This document shows positions 8,017 through 18,082 of a stretch of DNA of 27,112 nucleotides, in pieces. The position numbers and the translations under genes are program-made. Source of the stretch: Zygnema cylindricum (Eukaryota; Streptophyta; Zygnematophyceae; Zygnematales; Zygnemataceae); contig JBBHKE010002171.1 in the NCBI GenBank assembly GCA_037447655.1, positions 1 to 27,112 of the forward strand. The letters run 5' to 3'. The notes below the pieces were generated by a model. The model worked only from the letters and a program-made list of their open reading frames with translations, was not told where the DNA came from and searched no databases. Numbering within the stretch: the first letter of the stretch is position 1; the number at the start of each line of letters is the position of its first letter.

Positions 8017-8226
8017 GTGCAAGTACACTTGACAGTACAATTATGTACTTGAAAGTAAAATTTTAAACTTGAAAGTACAATTTTATGCTTGAAAGTTTAA
8101 ATGTACTTGAAAGTACTATTCTGTACTCTAAAGTACATTCCTATTTTCAAAAGAACAATTCTATATTTGAAGTTAATTTGTGTACTTGAAAGTGCACTTC
8201 TGTATCAAAAAGTACAATTTTGTCTA
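8017..8226 (+). repeat. Minisatellite, GTACTTGAAAGTACAATT unit
   Basis: About ten degenerate copies of a 19-22 bp unit, TGTACTTGAAAGTACAATTT. Each unit is a near-palindrome (GTACTT..AAGTAC), so the transcript would form a chain of small hairpins. Confidence 0.8.
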
Positions 8227-8455
8227 GTTACAGACAATTATGTCCTTGGTTATCTCCATTCTCAAATGAAGAAGTTCAAAATGGAATTTTTTTATTGGAT
8301 GCTTATTTTCCCTCCACTTTTAAAACCTTTTCTTTCTATCTCTGTCTTTTATGTTTCTTTTTTTGTTGGGAAGTTATCCTGTATTCTATGATATTTCCGT
8401 TTAATGAAATTTTTCTATTTTCGTGGAATCTGAATTAGGGTTTTTAGGGCTTCAC
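8227..8455. other. Intergenic, T-rich, telo-box-like end
   Basis: T-rich sequence without a gene. It ends with TTAGGGTTTTTAGGGCTT at 8436-8453, a plant telo-box-like motif directly before the G-box island. Confidence 0.4.
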
Positions 8456-9030
8456 AGAATGCCACGTGGCATGTTCTCATTGGCCATAGAGGAGGCGGGG
8501 GAGTCCCTCGTGTTGCAGCTCTGCTCGCTGCGCTCTCCGGCTGCCACGTGGCGTCCTCTTTTTGTCGTTTTGCGAGAGGGGCCGGAGGGGCGGCGGTCGG
8601 GGGAGTCAGAAAAAAACAAAGGGAGGTCCTCTGACACAGTGCCACGTGGCAGGGAAGAAGGGGGAGAAGGGAGGGAGGGAAGGGAAGGGTGGGAAGGGAG
8701 GGATGGGAGGGATGGGAGGGATGGGAGGGAAGGGAGGGAGGGGTGGGAAGGGAAGGAGGAGAGGGAGGAGAGGGAGGGGAGGGAGGGGAGGGGAGACTGC
8801 TGACGTGTCCACCTAAAAGAGGGAGATGCTGACGTGGCAGGAGCTTCGGAGACGAAACAGGAGGGGAGATTGTGGCGGGAGAGATCTCGAGGGAGGGGAT
8901 CTTGCCACGTGGAGGGGGCGAGGAGGTTGAAGAGGAAGGGTGATGACGTGGCAGCTGATGGGATAGTGGCGGCGGGAGAGGCCATGGCGGAGGCGGAAGG
9001 AGAGGTTCTGGCGGAGTGCCACGTGGCAGC
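8456..9030. promoter_or_regulatory. G-box/ABRE (CACGTG) cluster in GC-rich island
   Basis: CACGTG occurs at 8463, 8545, 8643, 8906 and 9020, mostly within the longer palindrome TGCCACGTGGCA (8460, 8640 and 9017). ACGTGGC half-motifs occur at 8832 and 8946, and an ACGTGTCC at 8803. Spacing is irregular (about 30-160 bp), so this is not a simple tandem array. In plants CACGTGGC is the canonical binding site of bZIP factors (ABF/GBF type) and is also bound by bHLH factors. The motifs sit in a GC-rich island whose composition contrasts with the AT-rich DNA on both sides. A regulatory role is an inference: no gene start is recognised next to it. A GC-rich repeat family carrying the motif is the alternative. 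Confidence 0.45.
8655..8796 (+). repeat. G-tract with quadruplex potential
   Basis: About 140 bp of GGGAGGGA, GGGATGGG and GGGAAGGG units with dozens of G3 runs separated by 1-3 bases. The plus strand satisfies the usual G-quadruplex pattern many times over. The Pro/Ser and Gly/Arg open frames through this tract (up to 258 codons on the minus strand) are compositional. Confidence 0.8.
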
Positions 9031-9054
9031 CGCTTCAAGAGCCTGCCGTTGGAG

Positions 9055-9830
9055 CCATGGATCGCACATTTTTTTTATATTATTATTTTTTTTGGTCCTT
9101 TCTAATAAGAGAATTACGGAACTTAGGATTGGAGCTCGGGAAATTTGGCGGAAAAATCGAGGGAAAATTGTCCGGAAATTGAGGAAGAATCTGGGAGGGA
9201 GTGAGAACCGAGGAAAAAAATGATACAAGATTACGACAAGGATTTTAGATTTCGTTTGTCTCTTTCGCTCTTTTGTTTTTTACCTAAATTTATCGTATTT
9301 GAGCTTTTTGAAGGGAATGGGAGGGTTGGTGACGAAGACGTTTTCTTGGGAATGGAGGACGCCGACGACGGCCTTTGTACTTTTGTAAAGGACAGATTTG
9401 GTCGGTGAGCATTGAGATTTTACGTACACATATGATAGGATCGGATTGAATCTCGAGATTTTGTGCGCACCTGTTCCGTACATGTGTCGTACTTGTGCGG
9501 TTAATTCGCTCCCCGCCGCAGATACTGTTTCGCGTCTAAATAGCGACCGCAAATAAATGCGCGATTTTCGAGGGACGCTGTGATTGGCCGAGAGAGATTC
9601 TCGCACAAGGGCGGAGAAACCGACGCCATGCGAGTCTTTTGGGGCGGCAGGACGGCGACAATCCTTTTTTGTATTTACGAAGCGAGGTTCCGCCTTTTTT
9701 TGTCGCGTAGTGAATTTTCTTGCGGAGCTGTCTCTTTAAGAATCTTTGGGAGAGAGAATGACAGAGACAGTGACACGGATGCGGCGGGATCTCTGGGCGG
9801 GAGAAAGTGCTAAAAAAAAAGGACAAAAAA
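9055..9830. other. GC-rich, CpG-containing island, possible promoter or first exon
   Basis: From about 9130 to 9830 the DNA is rich in CG dinucleotides, unlike most of the window. It contains an inverted CCAAT box (GATTGGCC near 9581). A 62-codon plus-strand frame at 9220-9408 ends beside a donor-like CGGTGAGC, but no downstream exon can be joined. With the G-box cluster it could be the 5' region of a gene whose body is outside what I can recognise. Confidence 0.25.
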
Positions 9831-10951
9831 TATCGTACGGTACTGCAACTGGACGGAGGGAACAGTGGAGCGAATGGATTTTAAGGTGTTGGACAAAACG
9901 ACATTTGTCCGTATGATTGGATTTGATGTACGCGATAAAGCAGAGGTTTGTCGTGTTAGCGGGAGGATCTTGAGAGCGGACTTACTCAAACCGTCCAGTA
10001 AACATATTTAGAAGGATTCGGGCAGAGGTACTTGTTGAGCTTCAAAATCGCAGCAATCATTGCGAAAAATAGTCGCTGGCAAAGTATACCTAAGCAGCGC
10101 ATTAATGGCTACTTAAATAGTGTGATGCTATTCTTAGTGTTACTGGAAAGTACAGTACTGTACTATACTGTAATCCTCGTCATCGTACGAAAAAATTTAA
10201 CAGTACATTTTACACGTATTTATGTACGGTCTATTACGCTGTTACTTGGCCAGTAACGCCAGTAAAAGCGCACACATAACATAATTAAATACTCTTTTAT
10301 GGCGTATTAAAATACCTATACGATATAGTGGCACAACTGTACGGATCGCTGTAACACTTAATCTGCTCGAAATCGAGATACAGAATCGCATCAATAGATG
10401 TACGGATGCACTGTGTGCAACGCTCTAAGACGTGGCAAATCTTTAAAAAGAAACTAGAAAGACCTGACGTCCTACACGTGTCATATTATTACAATGCCGT
10501 ACGTCTTTGTACAAGACTACAGTACAGTAGACCGCGAATCGGATCGCATTACAAAATTTTCCATTCGAAACATGTTAATGGAACCCTTAAATTTTTTTCC
10601 GTCACATACTCGTCAGCTATTGGCCAGGTTCTGTTTTTGCCTTAAAACAAAAAAAAATGTTGAGAAAAGTGTTTTTGGCCGAACCCTTGAGAAAATGCCA
10701 AAATGGCTAATTTATCGACCGGCGGGTTTTAAACCTTGGGAGGTTTAATGCTATGATTACGGTGACGTCATATCACGGTTAAATTTAAATAGAAACGTAT
10801 AAACGTTTGGTTAATGTTGACAAATTTGTTTGAACGGTTACAGTTTAGGTGAATATAAACGATGTGGTTTAAAAAGTAAGCTACAAAAATATTAATAATT
10901 TGAGTTCTGTATTTCTCAACTCATATTGACTTCAAATAACTACAAATTTAT
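9831..10951. other. Intergenic, GTAC-rich
   Basis: AT-rich DNA with very frequent GTAC (about a dozen in 10141-10530, including the palindrome GTACAGTACTGTAC). No gene or RNA recognised. Confidence 0.5.
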
Positions 10952-11773
10952 TAGTGTTGTGTATCGGTAAAAAACTTATCGCGATAACACAGATACCGAT
11001 AGTTATCGTTATCGAACGGTCAGCGGTCCCGATATATTTGTACTTTCTGTACTTTCTGTCCGGAATGCTTTCTGTCCGGTAAACTGAACGGTAATTTACG
11101 TGAAATGTACGGCTTTTTACAGGAAATGTACGGAATTTGACGAAAAAATACGTTGCACTTTGTAGTACTTTTTGGGCGGTTAACTGTACATAAATTTGAC
11201 GGGAATGTACGGAATTGTACCGATAAACTGATTACCATGAAACTGTAAAAAGACGGCGGACACAAAGTACAACGGATGCAGAATAACATTATGCGCTCGG
11301 CTAGAATCGAACGGACGACATTCAATGATAAAATAAGAGCGGACGGTCAGCGTGAGCGCCGACATCTCAGAATGGCTTTTTTGGCGGCTTTGGCCAAAAA
11401 AGTCGACGGATTGACACGTGGCAGGTTTTTAGTGGATCTCAAAAAAGAAAGGGACAAAGCCACGGCGTCGGATGTGGAAGGTACATCGCTTTAACTGGAG
11501 CCGTACTAAAGCCGTACATATATTATGCCGGCTACTGTCGGGGGAATAAGACGTACATATGAGTGTACATGCCGTACATTTATCTGTACGGTTCGTACAG
11601 TTATCGCCAATAGTTATCGTTATCGGTATTATCGCCCATAAGTATCCGATATTATCGGCTACTTATCGGCAATAAGACCGATAGCGATATATTGTACCAA
11701 TATATCGATTATCGGGTCCCCGAAAAATGGCCCATATCGGTTATCGGAAAATCCTTACCGATACACAACACTA
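10952..11773. mobile_element. Non-autonomous hAT-type transposon, copy 1 (uninterrupted)
   Basis: An 822-bp element with 19-bp perfect terminal inverted repeats TAGTGTTGTGTATCGGTAA. It is flanked by an exact 8-bp target duplication AAATTTAT (10944-10951 and 11774-11781). An 8-bp duplication and a T/CAGTGTTG-type end are hallmarks of the hAT superfamily. Subterminal regions carry many TTATCG/CGATAA motifs, about three in the left 90 bp and eight or more in the right 200 bp, as expected for hAT transposase contact sites. There is no transposase frame. A 72-codon plus-strand frame at 11276-11494 and a 101-codon minus-strand frame at 11020-11325 are shared with copy 2, but neither shows a domain. 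The copy at 13599-15203 is about 97% identical by eye. Confidence 0.95.
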
Positions 11774-11781
11774 AAATTTAT

Positions 11782-13590
11782 GCCCCTATTTTTTCGAATC
11801 TAAGAATAATTTAAATTTTAGAATTGTACAAAATTTAAGTCTAAATTGGACTTCGTAGGAAAGCATTTTTTCCATAAATAGAGTAGCAAAGGGAAGAAAG
11901 TTAAATGGCGTACGGAGGAGGTAAAAAAACAAAAAAAGTGAAAATAAGAGGCATTATTTAGGTCATCGAGACATGCGTTTGATGTTGCACCAATCATTTC
12001 GAATTTTGCACATACATTTCAAGGTTAAAAATGGTTTAATCGTATGAAGCGGTTGTACAAACCGTTTAGATGACAGTTTAAACGATGGGGGACCGTTTAA
12101 ATCCAGCCACTGACAATTAGGGAAGACACAAGAACAAGAACAGAAGTACAGAAGACACAAAAGTACAGAATCACCGTCAAACGGACGGCTGAGATTGAAT
12201 CTCGACAAATCAATTTATCGCCGTGAAAGATTTTCTTTCAAATAAAAGATCCGTGAAAACGACACAGGTGGTTCAAACTTCTGATGTTTGACCGGAGGGC
12301 GAAAATTTCAAAGGTTAAAAAGACAAACATTTAATGGATTATCGTTTCGCAGTTGTCAGAGAAGAGTTAAGAACTTATGTACGGAAGTCCCCTGCACGAC
12401 AGAAGGTTCGCGGCCGCGCTGCATGTCGACATTGTCATGAAATCGAGAAACTAGATCTCTGCCGTCAATTAAAATCTGGACGGTCACAAAATCTCATCTG
12501 AATGACGTCGACAGTCGTCAGATTCTGAAGCATGGGCTCCTGCGGAAAAGCAGCCGTCGGAAATCTTCGATTGAGGAAGCCAGAAGCTAAATCCTGACCG
12601 TCAAAATTGACGTAATGAAAAGATTCGGATCTGATATTTTGTTTTTCTGCTGAAACCCTAGCTCAAGTGGCCATGTGAAAAAGTTAGAGAAAGTACCATA
12701 CTTTTTCCCGTACTATAAACGGTATGCTATAAGGAAACAGTCAAATATCCTAAGTAAAAATCCGATCTTCAATACTAGCTTTTCGTACAAACGTACTTTT
12801 CTCCCAAGAATCTGATGCATTGACCGAGACAGGTTTCCCTGACGATCAATAAGACAAAGAAATCTAATAGAATCACGAATATCCTCAAGTTACAGACCGA
12901 TCGAAAGGGACAAAAACCTTTGAATCCTCTCGACCAAGGTACCGGATTTCGTGTTTCACCGTCTACCTCTGGAAAAAAATCTGCAAGAAGTCTAAAATAA
13001 GATACGTTCTGCCCTCCGTACTGCCAACTCAGATTATATTTGGAATTTTCTGTATCATGACTGCTGCAATCTGAGAATTCGGAACGCATTTATTGGTTAT
13101 TTAATGAATTGAAAAAGCGTACCACTCATTCAACATTAAAAAAAACTTTATCTGGCCAGGAATCATAAACAAATTACATTATTTAAGGGACTGACTTGAA
13201 CAGCATATCGGCATAGTAACGTGATCGCTACCACGTCCGTACAACTATAACATATTATCCACGGCGACAACTATGAACGAATTTTAAATTCGCGAAAAAT
13301 GCAAGTTTTTTTATATAAGATATTAGTACAGATAAAAGTAAAAATAATTGTAAAAATATTAGTTACTTTTACAATGCTCGGCTAAAATGTAAGTTGTACC
13401 TTGGTTTCATATTTCAAACAAGTCTTGCGTGCGAAACAAGTTTTGACACGTAATTTTGTCTTCTAGACTTTGTTTTCAACTTTAGGGCTCTATAGGGCTC
13501 TTAGGGGATTTCAGATTTTCTGGATTATATAAGGGTTATCCGGGGTTTGCGAGGGTATTTTAGGGCTTTTGTTAGCTTTTCAAACTCATA
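11782..13590. other. Intergenic, no gene seen
   Basis: AT-rich DNA with scattered plant-intergenic motifs such as GACCGTC and CCGTCGGA, and ACCGTTTA repeats near 12058-12108. Near 13480-13575 lies a cluster of AGGG-rich, telo-box-like sequence (TTTAGGGCTCTATAGGGCTC). The 104-codon minus frame at 12775-13089 has no recognisable domain. Confidence 0.45.
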
Positions 13591-13598
13591 CTTTTTAG

Positions 13599-15203
13599 TA
13601 GTGTTGTGTATCGGTAAAAAGCTTATCGCGATAACACCGATACCGATAGTTATCGTTATCGAACGGTCAGCGGTCCCGATATATTTGTACTTTCTGTACT
13701 TTCTGTCCGGAATGCTTTCTGTCCGGTAAACTGAACGGTAATTTACGTGAAATGTACGGCTTTTTACGGGAAATGTACGGAATTTGACGAAAAAATACGT
13801 TGCACTTTCTAGTACTTTTTGGGCGGTTAACTGTACATAAATTTGACGGGAATGTACGGAATTGTACCGATAAACTAATTATCATGAAACGGTAAAAAGA
13901 CGGCGGACTCAAAGTACAACGGATGCAGAATAACATTATGCGCGCGGCTAGAATCGAACGGACGACATTCAATGATAAAATAAGAGCGGACGGTCAGCGT
14001 GAGCGCCGACATCTCAGAATGGCTTTTTTTGGCGGCTTTGGCCAAAAAAGTCGATGGATGACACGTGGCAGGTTTTTAGTGGATCTAAAAAAAGAAAGGG
14101 ACAAAGCCACGGCGTCGGATGTGGAAGGTACATCGCTTTAACTGGAGCCGTACTAAAGTCGTACATATATTATGCCGGCTACTGTCGGGGGAATAAGGGT
14201 GTGTCCCCATGTACTTGTAACTTAGCGAAATTACTTTGTATTTTAGCGCGGATCCGCTGGACCCGGTTTTCAAGTGTCCCTATGTTTGTAATGACGAAAT
14301 CGTAACTTACGCTTGTGACGATTGTATACGTCAACAATACCTGTGACGGTTGTCAACGTCGATAATCTGTAGTCGCACGATATTTTTTGTACGCGCGTGT
14401 GACGTCGCATGTCTTACCGTGACATTGTAGACGTACCGCCTTCCAGTCTGTGCAATTTCACGGTCGAAGATGAGGCGCTTTGCCTTCGCGTCTCCTGTCC
14501 GGTCGACGTGAAATGGCATCGGAATTTGAAGACCCCTGCAAAAAATAAAATCCGTACTAGATGAAAACGGACAAATCCAAACAAATTGTGTACTTATCTT
14601 TGTCGTATTAGAACGCAAACGGACAAAACATAGCGAACTATGTACTTTTTTTTTTCCTTGGAAATCGTAGGATTTTTGTCGAAATTTACGGCACGCGCGA
14701 AAATATGTTCCTATTTGTCAATCGAAAAAACCTAATTTTAAATCACATCGCGCATGTGTTTTAAAGATAAGGTTGAAGATGACGTTTTTTGTCGTCGAAG
14801 TGGGTCGAAAAGCACAAGACAACAACTTTTCGTACATCCTAAGTTCAGGGATGACGCAAATTGTACTCTACAAATTTGTGACTCCTTCGTACGGTTGCAA
14901 TTTAGGCAGTACGGCGCTAAGTTTTACGGCAAAAAGACAGGAAAAAACCCTTACTTATGCACATGGGGACACACCCTAAAACGTACATATGAGTGTACAG
15001 GCCATACATTTATCTGTACGGTTCGTACAGTTATCGCCGATAGTTATCGTTATCGGCATTATCGTCGATAAGTAACCGATATTATCGGCTACTTATCGGC
15101 GATAAGACCGATAGCGATATATTGTACCAATATATCGATTATCGGGTCCCCAAAAAATGGCCCATATCGGTTATCGGAAAATCCTTACCGATACACAACA
15201 CTA
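13599..15203. mobile_element. Non-autonomous hAT-type transposon, copy 2, interrupted
   Basis: The same hAT-type element as 10952-11773, with identical 19-bp ends and its own exact 8-bp target duplication CTTTTTAG (13591-13598 and 15204-15211). It is 1605 bp because a 780-bp Harbinger-like MITE plus a 3-bp duplication sits inside; removing 783 bp leaves 822 bp, the length of copy 1. The 72-codon plus-strand frame recurs at 13923-14141 with a +1 T in the poly-T at about 14020 and a compensating -1 near 14057. The protein differs for about 15 residues and is then identical again. Confidence 0.95.
14197..14976. mobile_element. PIF/Harbinger (Tourist-like) MITE nested in hAT copy 2
   Basis: A 780-bp insertion with 16-bp perfect terminal inverted repeats GGGTGTGTCCCCATGT. 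It is flanked by TAA on both sides (14194-14196 and 14977-14979). Copy 1 of the host hAT element supplies the near-identical empty site (GAATAAGACGTAC, against GAA-TAA-AACGTAC after excision in silico), so the boundaries are firm. A TAA/TTA 3-bp duplication and GG-starting ends are typical of PIF/Harbinger. The minus-strand 95-codon frame at 14331-14618 is inside but resembles no transposase that I can recognise. Confidence 0.92.
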
Positions 15204-15211
15204 CTTTTTAG

Positions 15212-17286
15212 GGTTACAATAAGTTTATAAAATTAATAAATTTTAGCATAATGCGCCTTTCCGAAAAACCTGTAATCATGAGGGATTCTACGAATGTAGG
15301 CTAGTCCAAAATATCAATTAAAAGTTATGTAATCTATGAGTAAAATATCTAAAGCAAATTCGTAGTACTATTAAAACAACAACCTTGTGGCGTTTGCAAA
15401 AACTGAAAACTGCCATTTCCAATTTGATACAAAATATATACCTATAAATTCCAATTTATGTTGATAATTTGAAACAAGGTTGCGCATCGCTTTGGATACC
15501 ATGACCTGACGTTGGGGAACGGTGTCTCGAGGGGACGTAGATCGGTTATCATCGACCAGATATGACGATGGGATGAATGTCAACCTACACAATGCGATGT
15601 GACGATGTCGTGCGATACATCTTCGTGTTGATATGATATGCTACCTCACAATAAAACGACTCCGTCATGTTATGACATTTTACTAATATACTTTTGCGTT
15701 TTATGTGTATTATTCAACAAGAAGCAATAAGGTGTTTACTCTTTTTATACTATTTGCCTTTAACCCTTGAAAAACCAAGGGCGCCCACGATAATGGCTTA
15801 TAAGCAGGTGAACAACCCAAACAGGTGACAAAAGTTTTAAACTGAATAAATTGTTAGGCGCCAATACTATTGTGATATCATCTTCCAATGCACTACATCG
15901 CCTCAAACATCAACTATTTGCGTTGTTTGTCAACACCATGCGATTAAGTGTCTATCAAGAATTAACATTTTTATCCCCGTAGTTAATCGATATTAACATC
16001 GACAACATTAATAGTGCCTTAGTTATTTTTGTCATTTGAATAAATAAAAACACGTAATGCATAGATGATTATTTACACAGCTCACACTTTTATAATGACA
16101 GTAGGAAAAAAACATAACATCAATAGTACAAAACTAGTGGCATACAAACGTTTTTTAACATTCTTTATTAAATCGCGAAACATTATCGCATATTATACTA
16201 AAATATCAACAATATGTTACCATAATATATTTGTATAACAATTGAATTTTAATGGGGATCGTGAGATCATGACAGGTTCTAAAAAGTGGTTTATTTTGTA
16301 TTTTTTCTCATTAATAAGTATAAGACATGTGCAAGCGTTGTACGTGTTTTTCTTCTAAGTAAAATTACCCTTTGCAAAAAGCGCTCCCAAATTTGTAGCA
16401 TATTTTATCGTTCGCAACGACATGTACAGGATATCCATTCATCATAAGGTATTACGTATGGGCCAACCAAAACAATAATGCAAAGTTTATTTTTGGTTTT
16501 TACCTCGTGAAGTCATCGATGAGTCGTCGTATAACATTGGCGCTTGTATGTATCATAATATGTTTACCTACTATAGGTTACAATGTGATATTCATCACTA
16601 ACTTTTAGTAATTGTATGAATTTGTATTATTGAGCCTTGCACATACTAATAATATATCCCGGCAGGATATTCGTATAACAAGTGAACGTTGACAAGGAAC
16701 GATGTTTAGGGTTACCCAATTTGCTTTTTTTATAGTTTTCAATTCGCAATACTAAAATGATAAAATGGTTAAAATTATGTTTTCGTCATTTATTTATTTT
16801 ATTGTTATCACAGGAATGTCCTTCAAAACGTGATATTAAGGTTAATTTCGTCTTTATTTTTGTTTATTATTTTATGTGGGTATTTTAAGGCGTTTGGGGG
16901 TATTAACGAGGAATCGGAGTATTTTAGGATGAGTCTTTTGTGGAGATTTTAGCTTTCGTGTTCAAATATTTAGATTGTGCATATTATTGTAAGATGTTTT
17001 GTTGTATTTGTGTGTCGTTTACACCACTTGTTATTAGGATGTTTATTATAGAGAGCTATAACTTTATGACATTAAACCTTTGTTTAGAACAAGCCTAAAT
17101 AATGAGGGATTATATGAACCTAAATGATCATTAAAATAATAGCTAATAAAATTGCGTACAATTTATATCAAGGAATATACTCGATACGAGCTAACCAAGG
17201 AACCTATCGGTTCTAAAATTTGAAAATTAGAGGTTTCTGTTTGACATTGAGCACCGACCGCTGTATCCGTTTAAAAAAATCATTTT
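15212..17286. other. AT-rich intergenic, no gene seen
   Basis: Over 2 kb of AT-rich sequence with no open frame longer than about 75 codons and no RNA gene or element end that I can define. Short AGGG-rich stretches recur near 16876-16930. The phrase ATGAGGGATT followed by TA and a GAA-A/T-G context occurs near 15278 and 17102, which may mark remnants of a shared repeat. Confidence 0.45.
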
Positions 17287-17726
17287 TTGGGCAGTTCGCA
17301 TAGAATTTACGAATTAAAAGTTGACGAGGGTAGTATACTAATGTTTTTTATCGAGGACCTCTTCTCGATAATCGACATATTGGTTTCGTATATCGATAAG
17401 GCTAATAATGTGATAAGTTACCAATGTATTGCGATAAGTTACGAGGTCGACGGCTATTGTGAAACCTCCATTTATTGGTGTGGAATGGATTGCGAAAAAA
17501 AATTAGAAGATGTCTCCCCATCTATTTCCTACCTCCTCCCCCCCCCCTTCTCTCTAAAGTTACCTCCTTATTTTGTCGTACTTTATTTACGGACTTTACC
17601 TCCTACCAAATTTATCCCGATAACTATTTATTGGTCCCAGAGCGATAAATCTCCCGCCCCTCATAACTCGATATGTCGATATAATGATATCGGGCTCATC
17701 GCGATATGAAATTACCTGATACACAC
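17287..17726. other. CGATA-rich stretch, possible transposon remnant
   Basis: Dense in TATCGATA, GATAAGTTAC, CGATATCG and ATCGCGATA motifs, recalling the subterminal motif of the hAT elements at 10952 and 13599 but without their ends. A 140-codon plus-strand frame (17287-17709) spans it and includes a CCTCC/poly-C segment. I regard the frame as fortuitous. Confidence 0.3.
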
Positions 17727-17728
17727 TA

Positions 17729-17945
17729 CACCGCCAATCGCTATTAGCGTTGTGTACGCTAATCCCGTCCTGCTTTTTTTTTGTTTTATTCTCAAATAGA
17801 ATTATCCACACTATTTAAAAAAAGCCCTAATTCCTAATTAGAGTAATCGATTTCTTCCAAAATTTCCAAATTCCCAATTAGCGTACACCACGCTAAATAA
17901 TAGTATACGCTAATCAAACGTACACGCTAATAGCGATTGGCGGTG
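17729..17945. mobile_element. MITE, TA-target family, diverged subfamily
   Basis: A 217-bp element with a 22-bp perfect terminal inverted repeat beginning CACCGCCAATCGCTATTAGC and continuing GT. It is flanked by TA (17727-17728 and 17946-17947). It shares ATCGCTATTAG and element length with the copies at 791 and 5131 but has CACCGCCA in place of CACCGTGT and a different interior. GTACGCTAAT-type motifs repeat inside both ends. This makes a second subfamily using the same target. Confidence 0.87.
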
Positions 17946-17994
17946 TACAGAATCCAGTGCTCCGAATCTACACTTCTACACTAACTAATTTCAC

Positions 17995-18082
17995 GTGGTA
18001 TATATCAGTTCGCTTTTAGCGGGATGCCCGAAGATCAAGGGTCGCAGGTTCGTTCGGTAAATTCGTTTTAGTTTTTTTTTTT
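17995..18082 (+). ncRNA. Degenerate tRNA-like sequence, possible SINE head
   Basis: GTGGTATATATCAGTTCGC, then AGCGGGATGCCCGAAGATCA, then GGGTCGCAGGTTCGTTCGG resembles the D arm, anticodon region and T arm of a tRNA in order and spacing. GGTTCG begins like a B box but the following bases are not canonical. An 11-T run at 18072-18082 could terminate pol III. I could not form a full cloverleaf, so this is a weak call: a decayed tRNA-derived SINE or chance similarity. Confidence 0.22.

Noticed and set aside
8415-9228. Minus-strand open frames of 207 and 258 codons and plus-strand frames through the same DNA
   Set aside because: Four or more frames are open together because of the G-tract. Products are Pro/Ser/Leu or Gly/Arg/Glu low-complexity, with no domain.
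9220-9408. 62-codon plus-strand frame ending beside a CGGTGAGC donor, possible first exon
   Set aside because: The donor match alone is weak evidence, and no acceptor or downstream coding segment could be joined to it. Noted only within the GC-rich island.
14331-14618. 95-codon minus-strand frame inside the Harbinger-like MITE, considered as transposase remnant
   Set aside because: No catalytic motif or similarity that I can recognise, and too short. Non-autonomous interior sequence is the simpler reading.
17287-17709. 140-codon plus-strand frame
   Set aside because: Built on CGATA-type repeats and a poly-C/CCTCC stretch, with no domain and no sensible composition.
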